Positions 33,436-42,467 of a stretch of DNA of 64,000 nucleotides are shown one piece after another; position 1 is the stretch's first letter, and every line of letters begins with the position of its first letter. The translations under genes and the position numbers were made by a program. The notes beneath the pieces were generated by a model. It ran no database searches and was not told where the DNA came from. It saw only the letters and a list, made by a program, of their open reading frames with translations. Location of the stretch: NCBI RefSeq assembly GCF_000350165.1, contig NZ_CAUI01000015.1, positions 62,001 to 126,000 of the forward strand. The letters run 5' to 3'. This DNA comes from Halanaerobium saccharolyticum subsp. saccharolyticum DSM 6643. Its GTDB lineage: Bacteria; Bacillota; Halanaerobiia; Halanaerobiales; Halanaerobiaceae.

Positions 33436-35112
33436 CTATACTTCCATAATCACAGGTAAAATCATTGGATTTCTTTTTATTTTTTGATAAATATAATTAT
33501 TAAGCGAATTTTTAATAGTGTTTTTGAGCACTGACCATTCTGTAACATTGTTTTCTTCACAGTCTTTTAGTGCATCTTCAACACGTTGAGTAGCAGCTTC
33601 AATTAATTCTTCAGATTCTCTAATGTATACAAATCCTCTGGTAATAATATCTGGACCAACCAGTATATTACCATGTTTATCAATTGTAACTACAACTATA
33701 ATTATGCCATCTTCAGATAATAATTTTCTATCTCGTAGTACAATGTTTCCAACATCACCAACACCTAGACCGTCAATTAGTACATCACCGGATTGAACAT
33801 TATAATCCTTACTAACTTTTTCATCAGAGAAATTAATCTTATCTCCAACATCAGCAATATAAATGTTCTCACTTGGAATACCATTCTTTTCAGCCAGATC
33901 AGCGTGTTTATATAAATGTCTATATTCTCCATGCACCGGTACAAAGTACTTTGGCTTAACGAGATTTAACATTAATTTTAATTCTTCCTGACTTGCATGT
34001 CCAGAAACATGGACACCAGAAACATCTTCGTAAATTACATTGGCTCCTCGGCGGTAGAGTTTATTGATAGTTTCTCCAACTAGTTTTTCATTACCAGGAA
34101 TAGCAGAAGCAGATATCATAACTGTATCTCCTTCTTTAATATTAATATGATAATGATCTCCTCGGGCCATCCTTGTTAGAGCAGCATAAGGCTCTCCCTG
34201 ACTTCCTGTAGTCAGTAAAGTAACTTTACTATCAGGTAGATCAGAACAATCTCTAATATCAACAATCATATCATCAGGAACCTGCAAATAACCAAGTCTC
34301 CGAGCAATATCTACATTGTTGAGCATGCTGCGTCCAGTAAATGCAATCTTACGATTATATTTAAAAGCCGCATCTACAATCTGCTGAACTCGATGAATGT
34401 TAGAGGCAAAGGTTGCAATGATAATTCTTTCTCTTTCATCTCTAAATATCTCATCCACAGTTTCTCCTACTACTTTTTCGGAAAGAGTATAGCCTTCACG
34501 TTCAACATTTGTACTATCAGAAAATAGGGCCAGCACTCCTTCTTCACTATCTCCTAGTTCAGCCAACTTATGAAAATCTGCAACTTCTCCATCAATTGGA
34601 GTCTGGTCAAACTTAAAGTCACTGGCATAAACTATTTTACCTAATGGAGTATCAATAGCAAGAGCACAGGTATCAGCGATACTGTGATTTACACGTACAA
34701 ATTCTACTCCAAAATTCCCAATCTGATATTTCTTGCCTGAGTTCACTACTTTTAATCTGGTATCTTTTAATAAACGGTGTTCCTTTAGATTACCTTCTAG
34801 TAGACCCAGTGTTAATTTAGTTCCATAGATAGGAGCATTAATTTCTTTTAACAGATACGGTAAACCTCCAATATGATCTAAGTGTCCATGTGTTAGAACA
34901 ATTCCGTTTATTTTATCCTTGTTCTTAATCACATAATCATAATCAGGGATTACCAGATCTATTCCGAGTAAATCATTTTCTGGAAATTTAACTCCCGAAT
35001 CAATTATCAACATTTCATCATCAATTTCCAGAACCCACATATTCTTTCCAATTTCTCCTACTCCACCAAGTGTAGTCATCGAAACATTTTTTATTTTATT
35101 GTTATCATTCAT
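33436..35112 (-). CDS. rnj: Ribonuclease J
   Basis: A metallo-beta-lactamase/beta-CASP nuclease of 558 residues with LTHGHLDHIGGLPYLLKE, VNHSIADTCALAIDTPLGKI, YASDFKFDQTP, SGHASQEELK and PVHGEYRH. RNase J has 5'-to-3' exo- and endonuclease activity and matures and degrades RNA in Firmicutes. ATG 35112 follows GGAGGTG at a long spacing of about 13 nt. It has its own terminator downstream. Together with RNase Y, PNPase and the YlbF protein in this window, it represents the Firmicute RNA decay set. Confidence 0.97.
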   Translation of the reverse strand: MNDNNKIKNVSMTTLGGVGEIGKNMWVLEIDDEMLIIDSGVKFPENDLLGIDLVIPDYDYVIKNKDKINGIVLTHGHLDHIGGLPYLLKEINAPIYGTKLTLGLLEGNLKEHRLLKDTRLKVVNSGKKYQIGNFGVEFVRVNHSIADTCALAIDTPLGKIVYASDFKFDQTPIDGEVADFHKLAELGDSEEGVLALFSDSTNVEREGYTLSEKVVGETVDEIFRDERERIIIATFASNIHRVQQIVDAAFKYNRKIAFTGRSMLNNVDIARRLGYLQVPDDMIVDIRDCSDLPDSKVTLLTTGSQGEPYAALTRMARGDHYHINIKEGDTVMISASAIPGNEKLVGETINKLYRRGANVIYEDVSGVHVSGHASQEELKLMLNLVKPKYFVPVHGEYRHLYKHADLAEKNGIPSENIYIADVGDKINFSDEKVSKDYNVQSGDVLIDGLGVGDVGNIVLRDRKLLSEDGIIIVVVTIDKHGNILVGPDIITRGFVYIRESEELIEAATQRVEDALKDCEENNVTEWSVLKNTIKNSLNNYIYQKIKRNPMILPVIMEV

Positions 35113-35366
35113 TTAAAAAACAAAACACCTCCATAGTATTTTAAAACAAAACTTAATTCATCACTTTTCATATTCTTTGATTATCATTTGTCTTATTAGA
35201 CTTACTTAAAACTAATTTAATCTATCAATTTAACTAAAATTTTGACATAAAAAAATTGCTTAATTCTACCTGTAAAATTAAAAAATTAAGAAACCCGTCC
35301 AAATCGTTAATACTATTATACATAGTATTGAAATAAAAAACAAGCAGAATTAAGCTTTTATAATTT

Positions 35367-36380
35367 TTAGACTAAATCATTTTCTATTAAATATTCTGCA
35401 ATCTGGACTGCATTTAAAGCAGCACCCTTACGTAAGTTATTAGCAGTCAGCCAGAGATTAATACCACTTTCTACAGAATTATCTCTTCTTATTCTACCTA
35501 CTAATACATCATCATTATTTTCAGTATCAATCTGCAGCGGATATTTTTCTGCAGCTGGATCATCTATCACTGATACATTTTCAGTCTGCGCAAATAGTTC
35601 CTTAATATCTTCTATCTTAAAATTACTGTTTAATTCAATATTTAAAGATTCACCATGACCAAAAATTACTGGTATCCGAACACAGGTTGCTGTAACCGGC
35701 AGTTCAGGATTATGTAGTATTTTATGAGTCTCATTGATCATTTTCATTTCTTCTTTAGTGTAATCATTATCTAAAAAGATATCAATCTGTGGAATCGCAT
35801 TAAAGGCAATCTGATGATTGAAATTATCATTTTTTATTTCTTCCTTATTTAAATAAGACTTTGTCTGTTCTATTAATTCGTCAACTGCCTTTTTCCCTGC
35901 TCCTGATACAGCCTGATAAGTATTAATTACCAATCTTTTTAAACCATATTTAACAGCAAGGGGTTTTAATAGCATTACCATTTGAATAGTTGAACAGTTA
36001 GGATTAGCTATAATCTGTTTGTGATTTTTTAAATCCTCTCCATTTACCTCGGGTACTACTAAAGGGGCATCAGAATCCATTCTAAAAGCATTACTGTTAT
36101 CAATTACTATTCCCCCAGCGCTTTTAACCTGAGGCGCTATTTTTTTAGAAACTCCACTACCTGCAGAAAAAAGTGCAATATCTATGCCCTCAAAAGTACC
36201 TTCTTTTACAGTTTCAACAGTTAACTCTCTATCTTCAAATTGAATTTTCTTGCCTTCTGAACGTTCAGAGGCAATCACCTTTAGTTCATTAATTGGAAAA
36301 TCCCTCTGGCTTAAAGTTTTTAACATCTCTCTACCTACTAAACCTGTTGCACCTACCACTGCTACATTATACTTTTTCAT
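35367..36380 (-). CDS. asd: Aspartate-semialdehyde dehydrogenase
   Basis: The NADP site (VAVVGATGLVGREMLKTL), the catalytic Cys in IANPNCSTIQMVMLLKPL, YQAVSGAGKKAVDEL, and the His motif RIPVIFGHGESLNIEL are all present. It reduces aspartyl phosphate for lysine, threonine and methionine synthesis. The start is ATG 36380, 9 nt after GGAG; the longer frame to 36401 has no SD. The 5' end overlaps the transporter gene by 14 nt. It is far from lysC-hom-thrB (53582-57044). Confidence 0.97.
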   Translation of the reverse strand: MKKYNVAVVGATGLVGREMLKTLSQRDFPINELKVIASERSEGKKIQFEDRELTVETVKEGTFEGIDIALFSAGSGVSKKIAPQVKSAGGIVIDNSNAFRMDSDAPLVVPEVNGEDLKNHKQIIANPNCSTIQMVMLLKPLAVKYGLKRLVINTYQAVSGAGKKAVDELIEQTKSYLNKEEIKNDNFNHQIAFNAIPQIDIFLDNDYTKEEMKMINETHKILHNPELPVTATCVRIPVIFGHGESLNIELNSNFKIEDIKELFAQTENVSVIDDPAAEKYPLQIDTENNDDVLVGRIRRDNSVESGINLWLTANNLRKGAALNAVQIAEYLIENDLV

Positions 36381-37302
36381 AAATTTCTTCTCCTTTCTCA
36401 ACTACAGGGCGTCCAAAGTAATTTGTTCCCCAGACACCAATGATTATTAAGACTGCTCCAACTACTTGAAATTTAAAAAATGGTTCATTTCTTAAAACTA
36501 CTCCAGCTACTATGGAAACAACTGTAGTTAAATTTGCAAATACAGCTGATTCTGCTGCTGTAATTTTAGACAGGGTATAATTCATCATAAAAAAAGCTAC
36601 TACCGATGATAAAACTCCTAAATAAATTACAGATATCATAACATCTTTGTTTGATAACAAACTAAAATAACTTGTTAAATTAAAGTTTTTTTCATAAATT
36701 GCGATTAAATTAAATAAGAAAGCACCAAAGCCCATCATCACATATGTAATTTCTACTGGGCTAAACTCTAAAGAAAGCTGTCTTGAAATTATGTTATAAA
36801 ACCCAGCTGCAATTACTGCGCCTCCTAATAAAAGCAGACCTAAATAATTACCTTCAATCGGGGATGCACCTCTATTAAAAATAATAAAAAAGACTCCTCC
36901 AACTGATAGAGCAACAAAAACACTCTGCAAAAAGGTTGGCCTTTCATTTAAAATTATCGCTGCAAGTATTGTAACAGCTACAGGTATTAATGCTATCATC
37001 ATCCCCGCTTCTGAAGATGTTGTATATAACATGCCTGTAGTCTCACAAATAAAATAAATTCCCGGTTGAAATAATGCTAAAAGAAAGAGCTTTTTTAAAT
37101 TTTTCCCTTTTAAATTGATATTTATTATACCAATAATTCTTAAGATACTCAAGGAAAGAAATGCAATTGCAAAACGAAAACCAAGTAAGTGGAAAGGAGT
37201 CATTAACTCCAATCCCTCCTTGGTAAGTAAAAATGAAAAACCAAATATTGAGCTAAATACTAATCCAGCCAGATAAGGAAAATACTTTTTATATTTAAGC
37301 AT
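36367..37302 (-). CDS. EamA/DMT-family transporter
   Basis: Ten predicted membrane spans form two EamA repeats, with typical phrases GFSFLLTKEGLELMTPFHLL and YTTSSEAGMMIALIPVAVTI in the first half and YLGVLSSVVAFFMMNYTLSK in the second. DMT proteins export amino acids or other metabolites. The overlap with asd makes an amino-acid role tempting but unproven. ATG 37302 is preferred, although the SD (GAGTGAGG) is weak. Confidence 0.9.
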   Translation of the reverse strand: MLKYKKYFPYLAGLVFSSIFGFSFLLTKEGLELMTPFHLLGFRFAIAFLSLSILRIIGIININLKGKNLKKLFLLALFQPGIYFICETTGMLYTTSSEAGMMIALIPVAVTILAAIILNERPTFLQSVFVALSVGGVFFIIFNRGASPIEGNYLGLLLLGGAVIAAGFYNIISRQLSLEFSPVEITYVMMGFGAFLFNLIAIYEKNFNLTSYFSLLSNKDVMISVIYLGVLSSVVAFFMMNYTLSKITAAESAVFANLTTVVSIVAGVVLRNEPFFKFQVVGAVLIIIGVWGTNYFGRPVVEKGEEIYEKV

Positions 37303-37312
37303 CCTCACTCAC

Positions 37313-38452
37313 TCAATTCTTTGGAGGCCAGGGACCATAATACTGATAGTATTGAGTCTCTACCCCACCATTATATAATTTTCTTCTTTTACTTGCCTCT
37401 TTCCCAAATATTTTTTCAAATTTGGAATGAGATGTAATTATATAGTAAGACCAGGTTTCAAGCTCTAAAAACTTTTCTCCCATCAATTTATATAATTCTT
37501 CTACTTCTTCTTTTTCGCCCATTCTTTCACCATAAGGTGGGTTAGTTATAATATAACCGTATTTACGATTAGTTGAAAAATCTTTAAACTCTTGTTCCTG
37601 AAAATGAATTATATCATCAACTCCGGCCTGCTGAGCGTGATAGCGAGCAATACTAATTACTTCCGGATCATAATCATATCCCATTATTAAACGGGGCTCC
37701 ACATTTATCTTTTTAGCTTTTTTAGCTTCAACCCTAGCCCGGGGCCATTCAAAATCATCAAATATAGGCCATTTTTCGGAATTAAATTTCCTCTTTAAAC
37801 CTGGAGCCTGATTTTTTGCCATCATAGCAGCTTCAATTAAAATAGTACCTGAGCCACAGAAGGGATCAATTAAGATTCTATCCTGATCCCAGCGGCTTAA
37901 ATAAACCATCCCTGCGGCAATAGTTTCTTGAATAGGCGCAGTAACAGATAATTCTCTATAACCTCTTTTGTGAAGGCCGGTTCCAGAACTGTCAATTGTT
38001 AAAATAGCCCGATCCTTATATAAGGCAAGTTCGATTGGGTAAAGTGGGCCATCTTCATCAAACCAATCTGTTCCATAGTCTTCTTTCATAGAGTCAACTA
38101 TAGCTTTTTTTGTAACTGACTGACAGGTAGGAACACTGTTTAATTTAGAGCTGATTGATTTAGCACTAACAGGAAACTCTGCATTTTCTGGCAGCCACTG
38201 AGACCAGTTTAAATCTTTAACTCCATCATAAAGTTGGTCAAAGTCTCTAGCTTCAAAATCTCCTATTTTAACTAAAACTCTCTCAGCTGTTCGGAGCCAG
38301 AGATTAGCTCTAGCAATTGCCTGCAGATCACCGATAAAAGTAATTCTTCCATTTTTTACCTCAGTGATTTCATACCCCAAATCGTTTATTTCTTTTTTAA
38401 CTAATGCTTCCATCCCAAAGGTGCTGGTTGCCATCAATTCTATTTTATCCAA
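37313..38452 (-). CDS. THUMP-domain class I RNA methyltransferase (RlmL/YpsC-like)
   Basis: An N-terminal THUMP region (about 1-155) is followed by the UPF0020 methyltransferase domain with LIDPFCGSGTILIEAAM, a YDYDPEVISIARYHAQQAG acidic loop and the catalytic ITNPPYGERM. The family makes m2G in 23S rRNA; the exact target base cannot be read from sequence. Translation starts at TTG 38452 after AAAGGAG. Confidence 0.93.
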   Translation of the reverse strand: MDKIELMATSTFGMEALVKKEINDLGYEITEVKNGRITFIGDLQAIARANLWLRTAERVLVKIGDFEARDFDQLYDGVKDLNWSQWLPENAEFPVSAKSISSKLNSVPTCQSVTKKAIVDSMKEDYGTDWFDEDGPLYPIELALYKDRAILTIDSSGTGLHKRGYRELSVTAPIQETIAAGMVYLSRWDQDRILIDPFCGSGTILIEAAMMAKNQAPGLKRKFNSEKWPIFDDFEWPRARVEAKKAKKINVEPRLIMGYDYDPEVISIARYHAQQAGVDDIIHFQEQEFKDFSTNRKYGYIITNPPYGERMGEKEEVEELYKLMGEKFLELETWSYYIITSHSKFEKIFGKEASKRRKLYNGGVETQYYQYYGPWPPKN

Positions 38453-38513
38453 AAAAATTCTCTCCTTTTATTTACTACTTCTATTTATCTTTTATTTAGC
38501 TTTTATTCAGCTT

Positions 38514-39110
38514 TTATTTAAATTTAACTCCCACATCTTTTAAGTCTGCCTTTATCTGGTCAACCTGATCTGGGTTAACTGCATTTGTACCAGCCAGGAT
38601 AACATTAGTTTCAAATCCGTTTTTAGCACTATCTAAGGCAGTATATTTAACACAGTAATCAAAGGCAAGGCCTACTATATCAACTTCTTCAATTTCCAGA
38701 GATCTTAGCAAACCTGCTAATCCTAAATCAGTACCATCATTATCCTGAAAAGCTGAATAACTATCTACTGCTTCAGCTTTACCCTTGCGCAGTATATAAT
38801 CAAAGTGTTTTGTCTTTATTTCTGAATTAAATTCTGCTCCTTCAGTTAGTTCAACACAGTGGTCTGGCCATAAAACAGGCCCTAAACCCTGGTCATCGCT
38901 GTAAGGAGTGAAGGGTTCTTGATTATGATTAGAGGCAAAACTTAAATGTGAGGCAGGATGCCAATCCTGTGAAGCAACAATTACCTTATATTTATCAGAT
39001 TCTAACAGTTCATTAACTTTTTCATTAATTTCGGATGCATTTGGAACAGCTAAAGCACCTTCTTCATAAAAATCATTCTGTAAATCTACAGCAATTAAGG
39101 CTTTAGCCAT
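38514..39110 (-). CDS. pncA: Nicotinamidase (PncA-like isochorismatase-fold hydrolase)
   Basis: Features visible are the catalytic Asp in ALIAVDLQNDF, metal-binding DWHPASHLSF, WPDHCVELTEGAEF, Lys in LRKGK, and the nucleophile Cys in VGLAFDYCVKYTALDS. It hydrolyses nicotinamide to nicotinate for NAD salvage. The start is ATG 39110, 6 nt after GAGGTG; a longer frame to 39143 has no SD. It follows the acylphosphatase gene closely. Confidence 0.94.
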   Translation of the reverse strand: MAKALIAVDLQNDFYEEGALAVPNASEINEKVNELLESDKYKVIVASQDWHPASHLSFASNHNQEPFTPYSDDQGLGPVLWPDHCVELTEGAEFNSEIKTKHFDYILRKGKAEAVDSYSAFQDNDGTDLGLAGLLRSLEIEEVDIVGLAFDYCVKYTALDSAKNGFETNVILAGTNAVNPDQVDQIKADLKDVGVKFK

Positions 39111-39147
39111 AATTATCACCTCTTTATATAAGATTAATATCAAACAA

Positions 39148-39429
39148 TTAAAATTTTATTTTAAAATCACTATAATCTCCTAGTTCTTCTTCATTAACCT
39201 TTAAATTATCAACCCTGGCATAAGAAGGCCCTTCTTTAAGTTTTTCTAACATTTGAGCTATTTTATTTTTTTCCCCCTGAAGTACCACTTCAACTCTACC
39301 ATCAACTAAATTCTTAGCCCAGCCTTTTAAATTTAAAACAGCTGCCTCTCTTCGAATAAAAGCTCTAAAACCTACTCCCTGCACTTTTCCGGATATAAAG
39401 ATGTGCTTCTGTACTTCTTCTGCAGCCAT
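39148..39429 (-). CDS. acyP: Acylphosphatase
   Basis: This 93-residue protein carries both family motifs: ISGKVQGVGFRAFIRREA, with the phosphate-binding loop and Arg, and LKGWAKNLVDGRVEVVLQG, with the catalytic Asn. It hydrolyses acyl phosphates such as carbamoyl phosphate. GAGGTG precedes the ATG. It lies between the glutaredoxin-reductase fusion and pncA. Confidence 0.96.
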   Translation of the reverse strand: MAAEEVQKHIFISGKVQGVGFRAFIRREAAVLNLKGWAKNLVDGRVEVVLQGEKNKIAQMLEKLKEGPSYARVDNLKVNEEELGDYSDFKIKF

Positions 39430-39487
39430 CTTATTTACACCTCCATTTGATTACATTATACATAGGATTATAATCTGTGGCAAATTA

Positions 39488-40678
39488 TTAGTCTAAATAT
39501 TGATTTACCCTTAGTGCTGCTTTAGCTCCCTCAGCAGCTGAAATAATAATCTGCTTATCAATAATATCTGTAACATCACCGGCAGCCCAAATTCCTTCGA
39601 CTCCAGTTTCATTTTTTTCATTGATTAAAATTTCTTTTTGTTTATTTGTCTTTAGTATATTTTGAGCAAAATCACTATTTGCAATCAAACCAATTTCGAT
39701 GAATAAACCATTAATATCTAGTTCCTCAGATTTATCATCAATTACATCTTTAATTATAATTGACTCCAGTTTGTCCTCACCAATTATTTGATCAACAGTA
39801 GTTGAAGTATGAACAGTTATACTTTCATTTTTCTTTATTCTTTCCTGTAGATATTCGTCTCCCATTAACTTATCCTGAATCTCTAATAAATCAACTTCAC
39901 AGCCAATATTAGCTAGATCTAAAGCAGCTTCTAGACCAGAATTTCCTCCACCAACTACAGCCACTGGCTGACCTTTATATAGGAAAGCATCACAACTGGC
40001 ACAGTAATGAACTCCTTTACCAGTTAAAACATATTCCTGTTTCATACCGAGATGACGTTTTTGAGCTCCAGTTGCTATAATTACTGATTCAGTTAAATAT
40101 TCTTTGCCGTTGTCGGTCTTTATTACCTTTTTCTGACCTTGATCCTCAATTCCTACTGCCTCTTCCCCGATAACTGTTTCTACATCATATTTAGCTATAT
40201 GATCCCAAAAATCATAAATTAGATTAGCTCCAGTAGTATCAGCCTTGCCAAGATAATTATCAATTTCGTTAGTAGTAATTACCTGACCTCCTATATCTTT
40301 AGTTAATAAAAGCAGATCGATTCCTTTACGAGCAGCATAAAGAGCAGCATTTAAAGCAGCAGGACCTGCACCTAAGATTACAAGTTCCCATTCTTTAATA
40401 GATAAATCTTTTGCTTCTCTACCAATTAATTTGTTGAATTCACCATTTTTTTCCAGGTCTATAAGATCATCATATCCCCCAAGACTCTGATCATTAATAA
40501 TTATTTGAGGTACTGTTTTTCCATTAGTTCTTTCTTTCATTACCTCATAATTATCTCCTTCTTCAATATTGATTTCTTCAAATTTTAAACCCTTACTCTT
40601 TAAAAAAGCTTTAGCCTTTTTACAATATGGACACCATTCTTTAGAATATACTTCAATTTTTAGTTCTTTAGACATCAT
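39488..40678 (-). CDS. Glutaredoxin-thioredoxin reductase fusion flavoprotein
   Basis: Residues 1-85 are a glutaredoxin (redox motif C16-P-Y-C19, cis-Pro in KTVPQI). Residues 97-396 are a low-Mr thioredoxin-reductase-like flavoprotein: FAD site ILGAGPAALNAALYAARKG, redox pair C226-A-S-C229, pyridine-nucleotide site VAVVGGGNSGLEAALDLA, C-terminal GIWAAGDVTD. The fusion would let one chain pass electrons from NAD(P)H through the reductase cysteines to an attached glutaredoxin. The third Gly of the first FAD loop is Ala. It is transcribed divergently from ylbF. The final acceptor is unknown. Confidence 0.92.
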   Translation of the reverse strand: MMSKELKIEVYSKEWCPYCKKAKAFLKSKGLKFEEINIEEGDNYEVMKERTNGKTVPQIIINDQSLGGYDDLIDLEKNGEFNKLIGREAKDLSIKEWELVILGAGPAALNAALYAARKGIDLLLLTKDIGGQVITTNEIDNYLGKADTTGANLIYDFWDHIAKYDVETVIGEEAVGIEDQGQKKVIKTDNGKEYLTESVIIATGAQKRHLGMKQEYVLTGKGVHYCASCDAFLYKGQPVAVVGGGNSGLEAALDLANIGCEVDLLEIQDKLMGDEYLQERIKKNESITVHTSTTVDQIIGEDKLESIIIKDVIDDKSEELDINGLFIEIGLIANSDFAQNILKTNKQKEILINEKNETGVEGIWAAGDVTDIIDKQIIISAAEGAKAALRVNQYLD

Positions 40679-40707
40679 AAATTCCCCCTATAATTTTATA
40701 TTCTTAT

Positions 40708-40736
40708 TTGACATAAGTACTAGTGAATGTTAATAT
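40708..40736 (+). promoter_or_regulatory. Consensus sigma-A promoter of ylbF
   Basis: TTGACA (40708-40713) and TAATAT (40731-40736) are 17 nt apart, about 58 nt before the ylbF start. Confidence 0.75.
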
Positions 40737-40793
40737 AAATATGGTTATTAGAAAACAAAATAAATTCAAATACTTTAATTGAGGTGAAATTAA

Positions 40794-41147
40794 ATGGCAA
40801 CAGTTATGGAATATGCGGAAGACCTTGCAGAAGCAATTGTTGAATCACAAGAATTTCAAGAACTAAAAGAAAAAGAAGAAACAATGGTTGAAGATGAAGA
40901 TGCAAAAACAATGCTGGATGAACTTAATGCTAAGTATCAGCAGGCACAAATGATGCAGAAGAATGGTCAGCAAATGAGTGATGAGCAAAAGCAGGAATTA
41001 CAGGTAATGGAACAAAAAATGAAGAAAAATGATAAGATTTCTGAATTCTATGAAGCTCAGAATCATTTTAATCAGTTAATGAATTCTGTAAACCAGGTAA
41101 TCACACAGAAACTTCAGGGTGAAGAACAAGCTGAAGACGCTGAGTAA
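40794..41147 (+). CDS. YlbF/YmcA-family protein
   Basis: An all-helical acidic protein of 117 residues matching the YlbF/YmcA (formerly DUF964) family: AEDLAEAIVESQEFQELKEK, LDELNAKYQQAQMMQKNGQ and FYEAQNHFNQLMNSVNQVI. In Bacillus, YlbF, YmcA and YaaT form the Y-complex that helps RNase Y cleave operon mRNAs and supports competence and sporulation. GAGGTGA precedes the ATG. It has its own promoter and terminator. Confidence 0.88.
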   Translation: MATVMEYAEDLAEAIVESQEFQELKEKEETMVEDEDAKTMLDELNAKYQQAQMMQKNGQQMSDEQKQELQVMEQKMKKNDKISEFYEAQNHFNQLMNSVNQVITQKLQGEEQAEDAE

Positions 41148-41171
41148 TTAATAATATAATTGAATTTGAAC

Positions 41172-41207
41172 AGAACCGCAGTCAGCTGGCTGCGGTTCTT
41201 TGCTTTT
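41172..41207 (+). terminator. Rho-independent terminator after ylbF
   Basis: AGAACCGCAG pairs with CTGCGGTTCT around an 8-nt loop, followed by TTGCTTTTT. Confidence 0.9.
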
Positions 41208-42427
41208 TAATTTACATTATTCCCGGCTTTATAGCCCGTGGAAAAAGCAATCTGTAAATTATAGCCCCCTGTCATTGCTGCTAAATCTATTACTTCTCCT
41301 GCAAAATATAAATCTTCCACTAGTTTTGATTCCAAAGTCTTAGGATTAATTTCTTCTGTATTAACTCCACCTCTGGTAACGATTGCTCTTTCAAAACCTT
41401 TTTTAGCTCTTATATTCAATTTCAAACCCTTTAATAAGTGTATCAACTCTTCCCTTTCAGCTGCAGTAATCTGGTTTACTGTTTTTTGGTAATCTATAGA
41501 CGATAATTCTAAAATGATTGGAATCATCTTTTGGGGTAACAAGTCATCCAAACTATTACCAAAATATTTATTGCTGTACTTCTCAAAATCTCTTAAAATT
41601 CTTCTATCTAAACTCTGATAGTCAAGAGCAGGCTTTAAGTCAATCTCTATTTGATAAGCTTTAGGATCTGAATCTATAAACATTGATGCAGAAATTATCA
41701 AAGGTCCATCTAAATAATTATTTCTGATTTCTAAATCTCCAAATTCACTGTAAACCTCTTTTTCCTCTTTTAATAATTTTAAATCTACATATTTTAATTT
41801 TAAGCCTTCTGCCTGATATATCCAATCTTCTTTGGTTTCTAATCCACATAGTCCCGGTTCCGGTTCTATAATTTGATGACCTAAATTTTGAGCAAGTTGA
41901 AAACCACTGCCATCAGAACCGGTTTGAGGATAAGCACTGCCTCCAGCTGCTAATATTATTTTAGCCGCTTTGAGCTGACCCTGATATTTTAATTTAACTC
42001 CTACAGCTTTATTCTTCTCAGTCAAAATTTCTACTACTTGATCCTGAATTATTTCAACATTATGTTTGAATAATTCTTTTTGTAGTACTTTTAATACATC
42101 TTGTGATCGATTTGATTTTGGAAAAACCCGATCTCCTCTTTCGATTTTTAGTGGTAAGCCAAGTCCTTCAAAAAAATAATAAAGTCGATAAGCATCAAAT
42201 TCACCTAAAGAACTGTACATAAATTCTGGGTTATCAATAATATTATTTAGGTGTTGATTTAAATCAGAATAATTTGTTAAATTGCAGCGCCCCTTACCGG
42301 TAATTAATAATTTTTTACCCAGATTTTTATTTTTATCAATTAAAATCACTTTATTTCCATTTTTAGCAGCCTGCAGAGATGCCATCATCCCTGCTGGTCC
42401 ACCACCAATAACAACTACTTTAGTCAA
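41207..42427 (-). CDS. HI0933/BaiN-family NAD(P)/FAD-dependent oxidoreductase
   Basis: The FAD loop (VVIGGGPAGMMASLQAAKNG) is followed by KNLGKKLLITGKGRCNLTN, DRVFPKSNRSQDVL, ILAAGGSAYPQTGSDGSGF, and the C-terminal ARAIVTRGGV-like segment (AIVTRGGVNTEEINPKTLES) with GEVIDLAAMTGGYNLQIAFS. These identify the HI0933 (YhiN/BaiN) flavoprotein family, whose physiological substrate is generally unknown. Translation starts at a TTG. The gene is convergent with ylbF. Confidence 0.93.
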   Translation of the reverse strand: MTKVVVIGGGPAGMMASLQAAKNGNKVILIDKNKNLGKKLLITGKGRCNLTNYSDLNQHLNNIIDNPEFMYSSLGEFDAYRLYYFFEGLGLPLKIERGDRVFPKSNRSQDVLKVLQKELFKHNVEIIQDQVVEILTEKNKAVGVKLKYQGQLKAAKIILAAGGSAYPQTGSDGSGFQLAQNLGHQIIEPEPGLCGLETKEDWIYQAEGLKLKYVDLKLLKEEKEVYSEFGDLEIRNNYLDGPLIISASMFIDSDPKAYQIEIDLKPALDYQSLDRRILRDFEKYSNKYFGNSLDDLLPQKMIPIILELSSIDYQKTVNQITAAEREELIHLLKGLKLNIRAKKGFERAIVTRGGVNTEEINPKTLESKLVEDLYFAGEVIDLAAMTGGYNLQIAFSTGYKAGNNVN

Positions 42428-42467
42428 AATAGAACTTCCTTTCCTCTAAAGCCTAAACTATAATATA

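Noticed and set aside
35289-35329. Possible terminator or regulatory hairpin (AATACTA...TAGTATT) between asd and rnj
   Set aside because: The stem is A-T rich and short, without a T tract in a useful place; it is probably chance in AT-rich DNA.
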